Positions 12,012 through 23,139 of a DNA stretch of 64,000 nucleotides are shown piece by piece. Source of the stretch: Valencia hispanica (taxonomy: Eukaryota > Chordata > Actinopteri > Cyprinodontiformes > Valenciidae). The stretch covers positions 19,630,735 through 19,694,734 of the forward strand of contig OY747712.1 in assembly GCA_963556495.2 (NCBI GenBank). The letters are read 5' to 3'. A program made the position numbers and the translations under genes. Every line of letters begins with the position of its first letter. The stretch's first letter is position 1. The notes beneath the pieces were generated by a model. That model ran no database searches and was not told where the DNA came from. It saw only the letters and a list, made by a program, of their open reading frames with translations.

Positions 12012-12182
12012 TTATTTGTTGTTCTTATGCTCAGATCCTATGCTTTTCTCCCTCACTCTGTTCACCCTCAAAAAGTTCCTTATTGCGTTCAAACATGTGT
12101 TCTTGCACTTAAATTGACTCCTCTGCATTTGAGCTTCAGTCCTCTGTGCTCAGGTCTCCTCTCTGCGCTTAAAAAACCTGCT
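12012..12182 (+). repeat. left arm of the long inverted repeat
   Basis: Pairs with 14,411-14,586. A few short indels separate the arms (for example four extra bases in the right arm after the CTCCCTCA block). Confidence 0.75.
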
Positions 12183-12432
12183 AACGCATTGGCTCCCTGG
12201 GAAGACATTTTGACTCCCAGTCCTTCCCTCCCCATCCCCGAACACCTCTGTCCACCCGCTCCACCACTTTACCACTCATATAGGGTCTTGGGGCATGGGC
12301 ACATCACTGTGGCGGCCTGGGTCCCAATTTTAATATACAACTTAGACACTCCCACTTATAACATTTTCATGCGACACACATGTAGGGACTTTGGGGTGGG
12401 CACACTTCTCGGCATCCAGAGAGGGAGCGGTT

Positions 12433-12433
<1 letters not shown>

Positions 12434-12528
<95 letters not shown>
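12434..12528. repeat. AT microsatellite
   Basis: About 47 uninterrupted TA units. Confidence 0.97.
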
Positions 12529-12531
<3 letters not shown>

Positions 12532-14410
12532 ACTAATGTCCGTTTGGGATCAATGAAGTATTTTTGAAGTTGAACATATTTTTTTAACCTAGTGATGTCT
12601 TGCTAATCTGCACTTTCTGAATAAATAAACTGAATAGATTTTTTTAAACAGCCAGTGCAACACCATTAATTTTAACACCATTGCAGGTCATGACAGCATG
12701 AGCTGTTCTCCACAACATCTGCCTCAGTGCTGGTGACATTGTGGCCCCTGGGGATGAGCTTGAAGATGATGTGGCAGAGGATGAGGCTGGTTTGGAGAAA
12801 TCAGCGGTGCTCTCCGGTGGGACAAACTGTCTTCTGAACATGTCTTAATGATGTGGCAGCCATCGATTGAGTCAGCCTTGGACGATGCAGTGGACAGTGC
12901 GAAGAAGCTTCCCCAAACCCTGATGTTCCCCTCGTCAACCAGAAAAGACCAGCCAGAGGTCTCAGCTAGAACACTTCATCCACATCTCTGATCTTTATAC
13001 AGCCGATCCAGGAAAACTGCCTGTTTATTTTAATAAAGCTTAAAGAATGGTCCTGGAAGACGTCATTCAGGTTAATCCTGCATGAATAACTACACAATAA
13101 TTTATTCTCATGTCAATTTTTGACATTTCTTTTTTGATAGTCATTTTAAATTGTTCACAGTAAGTTTTATGTTCATATCTTTAAAAAACTTTAATAATAA
13201 TGTAACTGTTAATAAAATAACTTGATATTTACCTTTAGTTTTAATGAATTTATTTATAACAACCATCGAACAACTAAATAACCAATGTGACAAAAACATA
13301 AATTGACAAAGAGAAAACAGTCTATCCATCTTGTCCCTCCTCTCCTCAGCCTCCTGTTGCTGCTTCATGTCCTAAAAAAGAAATCAAAAAACAGTTTACA
13401 AAAAGAGCAATACAAAAACTTTTTATTAACACATTCAGTAATAAATTATGTATTTGATTCACTGCTGCACAGGCACATACAGTACTTTTTCATAATAAAA
13501 AAAATCACATTTTTTTTCGGCCAAAAAGGGGGGACATTCCCCTCCAGATCCACCAGAATTGTTCTCATAAAATAAATAGAAAATAAGTGAAGATGAGGAA
13601 TATGGCAACTGTGTTAATTAACACATGACATTACATACCGAGATCACAGGTTCTGTAGGTTTTGAGGCTTAATAAGACTCCTCTATGCATAAGGTGTGTA
13701 TTTAGATTTATTCTTCTATCTCCATGCCACCGTGGCCCAACTTTGCCCTGGTAAAGAAGAAATAATTTCTCCTAAAAAGAGTATTTTTGATTTATTTGCA
13801 CAAAAAAAATTGCTGTAAGCGGGCCAATACACGGAGAACCATTTGACCAACTTACCAGCTCGTTTACGAGTGATGGTTTACAAAATAATATTAAAATATA
13901 TGTCTATACCAACAACAAACAACACAACCGCTTTAGGTTTTAAATTTTCGTACCGCCAGATTTTTATGTACTTATATTTAAAACTGTGTACTCCTCTCCC
14001 GCTTCATCAGCTGCTTCCTCCGCCATTGTTGCTGGAACAAAAATCTCCCGTTTGGCTCGCAATGCATTTTGGGATATGGAGTGTGTTGAAGGATACACTG
14101 GACCCTTTATATACAGTCTATGCACCGGACCCATCCTTCAAATCGGGGAAAAGAAGGAGAGATTTGTGGGCCGCATTTGAAGGAATCTTTGAATTTGGAC
14201 AGTCTTCATCACGGCCCATGGCGCCGGGCCTGCTCAGTTTAATGGTTTAATGGGATTAAAAACTTTTGCTGTTGGGAGTAAAACAAGCGCACCCCAAAGA
14301 AGATTGTGATGAGCTCATTGTTCAGTGCCATATCTGGCTTCCTATTGGCTGGGGAACTTTTGGCAGGATTATTTCACTTGAAATCCAAGAGCACAGGAAA
14401 AATCCACGTG
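12529..14410. other. interior of the inverted-repeat element
   Basis: Just after the AT tract, 12,548-12,575 resembles the short 3' tail of Rex1-like LINEs (GGGATCAATGAAGTATTTTT). A minus-strand frame at 12,841-12,644 has a serine run and the segment ALRQMLWRTAHAVMTCNGVK, which I do not recognise. The stretch 14,060-14,125 (with TATATACAGTCTATGC) recalls THAP/P-type transposon ends in fish. No intact gene. Confidence 0.4.
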
Positions 14411-14586
14411 AGCAGGTTTTGAAAGCGCAGAGAAGAGATCTAAGCACAGAGGACTGAAGCTCAAATGCAGAGGAGTCCATTTAAGTGCGAGAACACATAT
14501 TTGAATGCAAGAATGAACTTTTTGAGTGTGAACAGAGTGTTTTGAGGGAGAAAAGCATAAGATCTGAGCATAAAAACAACAAATAA
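14411..14586 (-). repeat. right arm of the long inverted repeat
   Basis: Reverse complement of 12,012-12,182 with scattered mismatches; carries loosely periodic words such as gcacaga, gcagag and gaatgcaag. Confidence 0.75.
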
Positions 14587-15140
14587 TGCTCTCAAATGGA
14601 CAAAATGTGCTCTTGATTTATGGCAGGGATTTACCCCCATAAGATTGTACATGCATTTTTGGATCCAAAAGGCTTACGTGCTGAGGTCACCCCCAGTGTG
14701 ATCAATCTGATCACATATGATGAAAGGAGACAGAGCTCAGAGGAGCACATAGTATTTTTGGGGTGAGGGTGTTGCACAACTCCTCCTCTTCCTGTTGATT
14801 GTTCATTGTGGGATTCTTAGTTCTTAGTTCTTACGGCTGGAGGTCTGTCTTTGGTCCTGTCATCTAGGCTGTTGCACAACACTTTCCAAGTAAAATGTAA
14901 AATGTAATAAATTGGACCATTAAACTATAGTTCAAACCTCTTTCTCTTTAACCCAGGTAAGACACTTCTAATGATATATTTGGTCCACCAGTGGGTTAAG
15001 ACAATGATTGTGACGATTATAGCCCATTATCTGTCTAAGTCTGCATGGTGTTGTTGAAGTATAGACTCTGGTCACAGTTCACTGGTAGTGAATCCCCAAA
15101 CTCCAAATTATGCAACTGGTTTTCTTCATGATGCTGTCAA
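14587..15140. other. unassigned sequence
   Basis: Includes a small tandem of 'attcttagttc' near 14,815-14,835. No gene or element end recognised. Confidence 0.5.
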
Positions 15141-16064
15141 TGTTCAGTTCAGTTCAGTTTATTTATATAGTGCCGATTCACAACAGATGTCATCTCAAGG
15201 CACTTTACAAGAAAGGTCATTTCAATACAATCATACAAACATTCCAATTAGTTTAAAGTTTTAGTTAGTTTCCTATTTAAAGAATCCAAGCAGATTGCAT
15301 CGAGTCATTGACTTAAGGTTGCGTCCCGTTGATGCAGACTTCCAACCACAGCAATCCCTCAGCAATCCCTCATACTGAGCAAGCATGTAGCGACAGTGGA
15401 GAGGAAAAACTCCCCTATAACAGGAAGAAACCTCCAGCAGAACCTGGCTCAGTACAAGCGGCCATCTGCCACGACCGTCTGGGGGTTTGAGAAGACAGAG
15501 CAGAGCCACAGAAAGAACAGAAGATGATATAAGAGTACTTTCTGTATTAAAGAAAGTATAAATTTGATAACAAGACACTGGGAATGTTCAGCCACTAAGA
15601 CCATCATCCCAGTCGATGCCCCCCATCCAACAGGGCATTGTAAGCAGGATACCAGACCAGGTGTACCTTCAATGTAGAGAAGAAACTGAGAGAAAACAAA
15701 GTTAACAGTCAAAATAACAGCAAAGAATACAACTGGAGAGTAGTAGAAAAGAATGTAGCAGAGTGAAGAAAATTGGTCTTTCCTCCAGCAGTCTGAGCCT
15801 ATAGCAGCATGAATAACTCAGGATGACCTGAGCCACTCTAACTATAAGTTTTATCAAAAAGGAAAGTTTTAACGCTGGCCTTAAAAGTAGACTGTGTGTC
15901 TGTCTCACGGACTAAAATTGGGAGCTGGTTCCACAGGAGAGGAGCCTTATAACTAAAAGATCTGCAACCCATTCTACTTTTAGAAATCCTAGCAACCACT
16001 TGTAAACCTGCATTCTGAGAGTGAGGTGCTCTGTTAGGAACATTTGGAACAATCAGATCTCTGA

Positions 16065-16433
16065 AAGTCCTGGGTTCAAATCCCAGCCTGGGGTCTTTCT
16101 GCATGGAGTTTGCATGTTCTCCATGTGCATGCGTGGGTTCTCTCCGGGTACTCCGGCTTCCTCCCACAGTCCAAAAACATGACTGTTAGGTTAACTGGTT
16201 TCTCTAAATTGCCCTTAGGTATAAGTGTGTACGTGTATGGTTGTTTGTCCTGTATGTCTCTGTATTGCCCTGCGATGGACTGGCGACCTGTCCAGGGTGT
16301 ACCCTGCCTCTCGCCCCTTGACCGTTGGAGATAGGCACCAGCCCCCCCGCACCCCTGCATTAGGACCGACGGGTATAGAAAATGGATGGATGGATGGATG
16401 GATGGATGGATGGATGGATGGATGGATGGATGG
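16065..16433 (+). mobile_element. tRNA-derived SINE with TGGA-repeat tail
   Basis: The head keeps a pol III B-box-like GGGTTCAAATCCC but no A box, so it is 5' truncated. The body has the widespread fish SINE wording TGGAGTTTGCATGTTCTCC and TCCGGCTTCCTCCCACAGTC. The tail is about 13 TGGA units (16,381-16,433). It is flanked by a 10-bp direct repeat AGATCTCTGA (16,055-16,064 and 16,434-16,443), direct evidence of retroposition into the L2. A second copy lies at 45,048-45,268. Confidence 0.88.
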
Positions 16434-16434
16434 A
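16381..16434. repeat. TGGA tetranucleotide tail of SINE
   Basis: About 13 TGGA units forming the 3' end of the SINE. Confidence 0.95.
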
Positions 16435-16910
16435 GATCTCTGATTTATGATGGAGCTTGATTATTAAACACTTTAAATGTAGGAAGGAGGATCTTAAAAT
16501 CTATTCTGGATTTAACAGGGTGCCAATAAAGGGAAGCTAAAACAGGATGAATGTGATCTCTCTTTTTAATATTCATCAGAACGCTTGCTGCAGTATTTTT
16601 GACCAATTGAAGGCTTTTAATTGCATTTTGTGGACTTCCTGATAGTAAAGCATTACAGTAGTCCAGCCTTGAGGTAACAAATGCATGGAGTTGTTTCTCA
16701 GCATCACTCCTGGACAAGGTGTTTCTAATTTTAGCAATATTCCAGAGGTGTAAGAAGGAAATCCTAGAAACCTGTTCAATATGGGATTTGAATGTCATGT
16801 CTTGGTCAAAAATAATGTTGTGCGCTCTACTACACTTTTTCCTTCCACTGAACCTTCCCTGAACATGCTTAGATACAGTGCTCTGGACATCTAGTTCCTT
16901 TAGCAATTAA

Positions 16911-17375
16911 CTTTTCTGGCTTATGTCAATGACTGTCAGCTGGAAAATTTATTTAAAAAAGCTTGGAATACATGCATAAATCATCATCTGTTTTATCCAT
17001 TTTCAATAGACATCGAGTATAAAAAAAGAGTTATTATTTTTTTTTTTTATCTGAAATGAACACAGAAAAATGCCTTTCTAAGTCACAGAACAATTGATAC
17101 ACAGATTTACATATATAATGTATAAAATTTACATTTTGAATTGAATTAGTTAAAAACGTAAACTTTCATTTGTTACTACATTTATTTAGATGCAAAATTT
17201 AATGTATGTCATTGCAGTCCTTTAGAAAAACATTTTTTACAGCTTAAATTTTATCTTAAAAAAGTGTTGTTTTGAGATGTCTTTGGCCCAACAAAAAACA
17301 TGTATGAAAATACCTTAAAAAAACTTAATTTGTGATGAATAATTGTTTTGTTGTTAGCCTTCTAACACTGGAAGC
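16911..17375. other. AT-rich unassigned sequence
   Basis: Contains a T run at 17,036-17,049. No recognised feature. Confidence 0.55.
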
Positions 17376-17435
17376 CTTCTAGCCTCCTGTTATTTGAGCC
17401 CAACCTATGAAATCATAATAAAACTTTAAATGTCT

Positions 17436-17504
<69 letters not shown>

Positions 17505-17558
17505 TTAAAGTTTTATTATGATTTCATAGGGTGGGCTCAAATAACAGAAGGCTAGAAG
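17376..17558. repeat. 58-bp inverted repeat around an AT tract (hairpin)
   Basis: Arms 17,376-17,433 and 17,501-17,558 are reverse complements with two mismatches by eye. Each includes TTATTTGAGCCCA and CATAATAAAACTTTAAATGT on one strand. The loop is almost pure TA repeat (17,437-17,500), itself self-complementary, so the whole 183 bases can fold as one cruciform. It may be a fold-back MITE or a snap-back duplication. Confidence 0.85.
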
Positions 17559-17587
17559 TATATATATATATGTGTGTGTGTATATAT

Positions 17588-18156
17588 TCTCGGCTTTTTT
17601 CTCATAATGTGCTCTGCAACTCACTTCCTGCTCAGAGAGGTGGGGGCGCCGAACTCCAAAAACCCCAACGGTAACTGTTTCAAAATAAGACCCAGAGCTG
17701 AGAGACAAAGAGTAACAAAAAAAACACACACAATCATATATCTGATTTTAAGACACATCTGCAGATGGGAGCCAGACAAGATCTGACTGACTCGTTCTCT
17801 TACAAGGCTGTATCATATTTATTTCAAGAAGAACAAAGAACATATCACGTGACTCCTCTCTCCTCCTTCTACATCTTGACAGGCCATTTATTTTCTCCAG
17901 GTCTCTTGACCTTACCATGAACTGGGTTATAACATGACTTAGAGTTATAGCTGATCCTCCCTGCTTTCAGTTCATATCTTTACTCAAGAGTTTGTTTACT
18001 TAAAACCTTCAACCCTATAAAATACTGGTAACAGAGTCATGTTTTACTACCCTGAATAATATAAACAGGCCTATTACTTCTAAAGCTTAAAAAAAGATAT
18101 AATTAAAACATATGTACTGCATAATAAAAATAGCCTCAAAAAAGTAGAATACAACA
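17588..18156 (-). repeat. 3' LTR of the provirus (left copy)
   Basis: 569 bases, matching 25,261-25,829 almost base for base. On the plus strand it starts TCTCGGC where the other copy starts TGTCGG, and ends TACAACA. In provirus sense it begins TGTTG, giving the usual TG start. A minus-strand AATAAA near 17,818-17,823 could be the polyadenylation signal. Confidence 0.93.
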
Positions 18157-18168
18157 AATCCCTCTTTC
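18157..18168 (-). promoter_or_regulatory. polypurine tract next to 3' LTR
   Basis: In provirus sense the bases just before the 3' LTR read GAAAGAGGGAT, a purine run in the expected place for plus-strand DNA priming. Confidence 0.7.
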
Positions 18169-18212
18169 AATCTATTTTTCAAATAGATTGACCACTCCTC
18201 TGTACTTCCCCA

Positions 18213-18440
18213 TCAGGCTCCATGTGAGCTATTAACAGATATTGACCTTGCACATTTATCACCAACAGCTTTTTCAATACACTTTGTGAGCAAAGAACGT
18301 ATACAAGGAATACAACAACATCCACATAACACCATAGTTGACACAAATACTGCTAAAGAAACCATTATAGACATTGCCAGAGTCTTCCATTTACCAAACA
18401 TATTATTTAACAAATTTGTCCCTCTTTCCAACCTGATCAT
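18213..18440 (-). pseudogene. retroviral env transmembrane-anchor remnant
   Basis: A 75-codon frame directly upstream (in provirus sense) of the polypurine tract. It has a strongly hydrophobic segment (about residues 20-40, SIMVSLAVFVSTMVLCG) followed by a cysteine-rich juxtamembrane CGCCCIPCIRSL and a short basic cytoplasmic tail. This is the layout of the end of a fish retroviral Env TM subunit. The surface subunit, fusion peptide and most of TM are absent. Only the membrane anchor survives, so no fusion function is expected. Confidence 0.7.
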
Positions 18441-19440
18441 TCAAAATGAGAAGAGTGTCTGTTTTTTTTTTATCCTTACCTTTAAGCAATATTTTTTTTT
18501 TAATTTATTATTATTGTTTTTTATGTTTTAACCTAATTCTCAATATTCTTTTAGTAAAAGCAAACTCTAGCAATTGTCACCAACCCCAAAAACATCCTAC
18601 AAAAACCACATCATAATGAAAAAAAAAGAATAAGTAAAACAAAAATTAGTAGTCAGTCAACCTGATTATACTTTAAACACTCCTTAAAATGTTTTATCTT
18701 ATTACTAAAAAAGTTTTATAAAACCGTAAATACTGAATATAAAGAAGAAAATCTTACAAATAGACTACTTAAAAATTATTTGACACCCTCTTAGGCAGTG
18801 TCTAGCAATCTGCACCTGTAAATAAAAATCGGTTAGACAACCTGTAAAATACAAGAAAAATGATTAGTAAGTGTTCAGTCTTTATTATTTTGTTCTCTAG
18901 TCTTTGCTCTTGTTTATTTCTCTGGCAGCAGGTGGCTACCAGAGTGATGAAATGATTCAGTACAGTGGACTCTTTATTTTTTCCCAAAGTTACTGTCTTT
19001 TCTGCAGATCACCCTCACTGAAATGACAGTTACTTCATTAACTGAACATTTCCCCCAATAAACACAAATGCACAGACAGGCCCCGCCTCCAATAGCTTCC
19101 CCCACCGATTGTGAGGTGGTCAAAACCTGCTGTGAAATGTGTTTGATTTCTTGCGATCTTTTCTCTTCGGTACAATCCCTCTTCGAGAAAAGCAAGTCCA
19201 AATTGCTTATCTCGCCCAATTTTTTTGCACATATAGATTACACTGGATGATTACAGCAACTTCAACCAATCTTCTGGGTGGGTCAGGCCCCGCCTCCTGG
19301 CTTCGGCAGTCGACACCGCCTAGTCAGAACCGACACCACCCGCTGCAAAGAGATTCTCCCAAGTCAGCAGAGAGCTGCTGCAGCATGAGGGACAGGAGAG
19401 GGGTCGGAAGGAAAAAGGAGACCAGGCCCTTCAGATGCTG
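18441..19440. other. provirus interior without recognisable coding
   Basis: About 1 kb where integrase and most of env would be expected; far too short for both (about 3 kb). Two AT-rich runs (18,465-18,560 and 18,600-18,780) and a segment with GCCCCGCCTCC twice (19,080 and 19,289) suggest deletion plus unrelated sequence. No integrase motif recognised. Confidence 0.55.
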
Positions 19441-19515
19441 ATGATCACTGCGAGGGTCCGGGTCAGGGTGCGGTGAAACCTGAGGTTCTCTGCCAGCTGT
19501 AAATTTAAAGTTGAA

Positions 19516-19860
19516 TTAGACCGCTCGATGACCCCCTATTTCCCCACGCGTCAACAGTGTCAGCCTTGCTGTGACCCCAGTAGCAGTAACAAAACCTGCT
19601 CTCTTCCACTGTGGTAATTCATAATGTATAACAGAAAACCCGTAGTTCGAATCAGTGTAAATCGTAACGTCTTTATCTCTTCCCCATTTGCATGCTTCAA
19701 TAAGAGCCCTTATCTCAGCACGCTGTGCGCTCTGCTTGCCGTCCAGCTTCCCTGACACGACAGTATGTAGTGAATCTCCATTCTGCTCAACAACTGCAAA
19801 ACCTGATTTTAACTGGCCCTGTCCATCTCTAAAAACAACAACCATCCGTATAGAGCACAA
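19516..19860 (-). pseudogene. retroviral RNase H domain remnant
   Basis: A 114-codon frame downstream of RT in provirus sense. It has the RNase H layout: an Asp-containing first strand (FRDGQGQ followed by SGFAVVEQ), the helix with catalytic Glu (QRAEIRALIEACKW) and the strand with catalytic Asp (VTIYTDSNYGFSVIH), then QWKRAGF. It degrades the RNA strand of RNA-DNA hybrids in the family. It is separated from RT by a frameshift and stop around 19,860-19,890, and its C-terminus is degraded. No integrase follows. Confidence 0.75.
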
Positions 19861-19889
19861 AACCTGTAGGTAAAGGTTCAGACCGTAAA

Positions 19890-21473
19890 TCAGGACGTAT
19901 TTTTTTTTGCAACAGAATTCAGCCTGACACAGTCATGCTGCTCCCCAGAGGCGGTGATTTGGTCAGCCATGTTTATTCCTTCATGCGTAAAAATAATGTT
20001 TGGTGCCTCCAAAACTCTGCTAATCCGCTGCTGACGCAAAGTAGAAAGAGTAAACGTCTCAGAATTAACCAATGCCATAACTCCATGAAATGTCAAAATA
20101 TTAAGTGGATAACCCCTAACAATGTGTGAAGTTTTCTCCACTAGATGTGCAATTCCTGCTGCATGTCTCGTGCAAGGTGGCTGTCTCATTTCAATAGCTT
20201 GCAGCTTTATGCTAAGATACATAAGAATGTATCTCTGACCACCTTTTTTCTGAAACAAAATCCCATTAACCACCCCATCTGTTTCTGATGTGTTAAGAAA
20301 AAATGGACATGTATAGTCAGGAGTGGCTAAATCAGCTGCTTGTGCTAGAGCCTGTTTCAACTTAATAAATGCCTCCTCAGCTGGTATGTCCCATTCTAAT
20401 TTAGCATGCAGATTTTTCATACCATGAGCATTTACAAGAGCCCTGAGTGGTGTGGTAAGGTTTGTGTAATTAGGCACATAATGTCTGGAAAAATTTGTCA
20501 GTCCCAGAAATGACAGCATTGATTTAACAGTGAGAGGTTTAGAATGGGCCAAAATAGCATTCTTGTGGGTGTCCGTCAGCCCAGCGCCTTGAGCGGTCAC
20601 CCTTCGCCCCAGGAACTGGACTTCCTGCCTGACCAACTGAAGCTTATCGCGGGAGACTTTAAATCCCTCCTTTCCCAAATGTTGCAACACAACTAGAGTC
20701 GCTGCTATGCACTTTTCAACGGTGGGGCATGCTAAAAGTAAATGGTCCACATATTGGGTCAGTACACAGTCCGGAGGGAGCTGTACAGTGCTTAATGACT
20801 GCTTCAACACCTGATTAAAAATACCTGGAGATAAAGCAAAACCCTGCGGAAGCCTACTATAACGTAGCTTCCTGCCCCTGAATGTAAATGAAAAAATATC
20901 CCTGACAGAAGGATGTAGCGGTAAACAGAAAAATGCATTAGCCAAATCTATGCAGGTAAACCATTTTAAATCAGGAGTCAGTGATGCCAGAGCTGTATAT
21001 GGATTCGGTGTAGAAATGGGAGGGGTTCTAAGGGCCTCATTAATAGCACGCAAATCATGTGCCATTCTGTATTTACCAGTACCTTGTTTTTCCACAGGAA
21101 CAATAGGGGTGTTATATGAAGAGTTTGATGGTTCTAAAACTCCAGCTTCAAGTAAGCCTGCAATAGTGTCTGCAATACCTTCCTCAGCCTGAGGTTTATG
21201 TGGGTACTGAGAACGCCAGATTGGATCAGAATGTTTCATCTCAAATGTGATGGGTGTGGTTTGCACTAGACCAACATCAGTGGGACCATCTGACCACAAA
21301 GAGTCAGGCACGACCTTTAAGGCCTCCACTGCATCAGGATGATCTGTTTTTTCTCTGCCATGATTTCTAGAAAGCTGCAAGTGTTCCAGAATGGTAGTAT
21401 CAGAGAGCTGCGTGTCTATTTTGTACATCTGAGTAGAAGGAGAAAAAGAGACTGAAGGTGGGTGTGAACCCAA
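19890..21473 (-). pseudogene. retroviral reverse transcriptase, catalytic residue substituted
   Basis: 527-codon open frame covering the RT of a gamma/epsilon-like pol. Seen in order: GLLEAGVLEPSNSSYNTPI (fingers), YRMAHDLRAINEA, CIDLANAFFCLPL (first catalytic Asp), LPQGFALSPGIFNQ, QYVDHLLLA, FLGRRVTAQG and the connection domain with FLGLTNFSRHYVPNY. In the active-site box the residue after the conserved Asp is His, where the family has a second Asp, so polymerase activity is expected to be lost. The gag-side frame overlaps this one (21,416-21,473) in another frame, indicating a frameshift between them. Confidence 0.88.
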
Positions 21474-22600
21474 TCCTTTAATTCAACTCCCCTTTTAACC
21501 ATTCCCCCCAAATCTTTAGCTTGATGTTTCGGATGCAACAAAAGCGATATGTGTGGAAGCACTTCAGCTTCCATCATATACCATTTATGCTGTTTTGAAG
21601 TGAGATGAGCAAACAGTGCAATACCCTTCCTCCCCACAAAGCATGGACCCGAAGCCACAGACCAACTTTGGCCTTCAAGTTCTGTTTCAAATTGTTCCTG
21701 ATATAAAGTAGGATCGCCCCTCTCATAGAGGAAGGTCACATGGAAAGGATCAGGCGGTGGAACAAAAGGCTGGAGTTCAAGCAGCCAAGGCTTCCAGCAT
21801 CTCAGAAAGTCAGCCGCAGAAGATTCATGTGCAGACATCGTAGTCAATCTGGCCCAGAAAATATCAGCCACTTGTGAAGTTTCATCCTTCAGCAAAAATT
21901 GACCACTCATGGTGTCACAGCAATGCGTATGTCCATTCGGAAAAGTCACCATAAGTCCATCAGGGGTACATAGAATAGTAGCACCAAGTTTGATAAGCAG
22001 ATCTCTGCCTAACAAGTTGACAGGCGTGGTTTGAGCAATGACAAAAGGATGTGATAGTCTTTGATCACCCACTGAAACAGGCAATGGTTGAGTTATAGGG
22101 AGAGTCATTGGAGCCATATGTAGAGGTGGCTGACCGGGAGGTATAGCGCCCCCTTGTGGGTGTGGGCACTCCCTCACCCAGTGTTCATTGGAGCCACACC
22201 TGTGACAACCGTTAGCACCTGGCTGCCCTCTCCCCATGCCTCTAAAATCCCCAAACCTGGCCCTGCCACATGACCTGCCACGGGGCTGCCATGTCCTATA
22301 AGGAGCAGTAAATGGCAGATTCGGCGCAGCTCCAGCATACATCACAGGAAAAGAAGGCAGCACTGTCCCTGATCCAACAGTAGGTGCTGCTTCAGCCACC
22401 ATCTGTTTCACTTTCTTAGACTGATACAAGTCAGTCAATTTATTCTGAGCCTCTTTTAACTGTAGTTTTAACAAAGCAGTCTCCATTTTCTTATTCTCCT
22501 CAGCGTCCATTAACGCAGAATCTTGCACGTCTTGTAAATAATATGTTACGTGTCTTTCCCATGTAGGCTGATCATAAATGTGTGAATGGGGCTTCATCAA
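21416..22600 (-). pseudogene. gag nucleocapsid plus truncated protease
   Basis: 394-codon frame. The N-terminal part has a Lys/Glu/Gln-rich coiled-coil-like stretch (residues about 30-70), then an Arg/Gly-rich basic region and one perfect CCHC zinc knuckle CHRCGSNEHWVREC (about residues 130-145) for RNA packaging. About 40 residues later comes the C-terminal half of a retropepsin, ending in VNLLGRDLLIKLGA. The N-terminal half of the protease, including the active-site Asp motif, is missing, so no protease is expected. The rest resembles the variable protease-to-RT spacer. Confidence 0.8.
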
Positions 22601-22970
22601 TTACACCTGCTAGCTGACACTGGAGCATCATCTCATTATAATCTGTCAATGTCAACATTCTACCCATAATAGCTTTCCAATCCCCCACCGCTAGGGTTTG
22701 CCCTGAAGTCAACTCATTTAATTTATTTATCCAACAGTTTCCTCCACCAGTCAAAGCAGGGAGTTGCAGAATGATGGCAGATATGTCAGCCATCTTCCAT
22801 GGTTTGTAAATCACTGAACCATCTGATGCTCTCACTAAAGGAAGCATTAAATCAGGGCCTCCACTTGCCCCCAGTGACACCTGAGATCTGGTATTCTTAA
22901 ATGGTCCTTCACTCCCCTTGTCTCCCAACGTCTGCATATTTTTGACCTGTAGAACGCTAACATTCATCAC
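22572..22970 (-). pseudogene. gag capsid region
   Basis: 132-codon frame in a different frame from the nucleocapsid block. The segment YKPWKMADISAIILQLPAL followed by GGNCWINKLNELTSG and GDWKAIMGRM matches the capsid N-terminal domain style of fish gammaretrovirus-like Gag. A frameshift near 22,590 separates it from the downstream zinc-knuckle frame. Confidence 0.7.
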
Positions 22971-23139
22971 GTTGACTGGGGCTGGGACTTTTTGAAAGGT
23001 TTGCAGCTTGACCCCTTACCACAGATGCTAATCTTTCCTGATTCTGCAGCAGTCCATCCATCTGTAGATGAACCCCAGTTAACCTGTGTTCGTGCTGCTC
23101 CATCTCATCCATCAATTTAGCATTATACGCCAAAAACAA
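22957..23139 (-). pseudogene. gag N-terminal fragment
   Basis: 60-codon frame with EMEQHEHRLTGVHLQMDGLL and several heptad-like Leu/Met positions, just upstream of the capsid frame. Likely the matrix or pre-capsid region. No clear N-myristoylation start was seen; the real gag start could lie further right in degraded sequence. Confidence 0.45.

Larger units (their letters stand above)
12012..14586. mobile_element. candidate DNA transposon bounded by ~170-bp inverted repeats
   Basis: The segment at 12,012-12,182 and the reverse complement of 14,411-14,586 align over their whole length at roughly 80-85%. Shared blocks include TTATTTGTTGTT, ATGCTTTTCTCCCTCA and CTCTGCATTTGAGCTTCAGT. They enclose about 2.2 kb. 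Inside are an AT microsatellite, a minus-strand serine-rich frame (12,841-12,644) and AT-rich sequence. No transposase is recognised. Alternatives are a non-autonomous element with long TIRs or two copies of one repeat in opposite orientation. Target duplications could not be identified. Confidence 0.55.
15838..16906 (-). pseudogene. L2 RT C-terminal region, split by SINE
   Basis: The 5' block (16,850-16,445) encodes FKSHIEQVSRISFLHLWNIA, LHAFVTSRLDYCNALLSG and the conserved HPVLASLYWHPVKSRIDFKI block of L2 proteins. The 3' block (16,054-15,838) encodes RISKSRMGCRSFSYKAP, LLWNQLPILVRE and the last motif TFKASVKTFLF before the stop. These lie outside the catalytic palm, which was lost by 5' truncation. 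The SINE separates the blocks. Upstream of 16,850 the frame degrades. Confidence 0.8.
15142..16910 (-). mobile_element. 5'-truncated L2 element interrupted by a SINE
   Basis: Minus-strand L2 3' half. The 3' terminus at 15,142 reads on the plus strand as TTCAGTTCAGTTCAGTTTAT followed by the complement of the L2-type end (GATGTCATCTCAAGGCACTT). The C-terminal RT region occupies 15,838-16,054 and 16,445-16,850. A SINE sits between these two parts at 16,065-16,433. The same L2 family recurs at 32,315-32,520 and 42,960-45,040 on the plus strand. Confidence 0.85.

Noticed and set aside
11880..12536. 218-codon plus-strand open frame
   Set aside because: It spans an inverted-repeat arm and ends in an Ile-Tyr run from the AT microsatellite; no domain is visible.
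15449..15712. 87-codon minus-strand frame in the L2 3' UTR
   Set aside because: Lies in a 3' UTR also present, without this frame, in the 44-45 kb copy.
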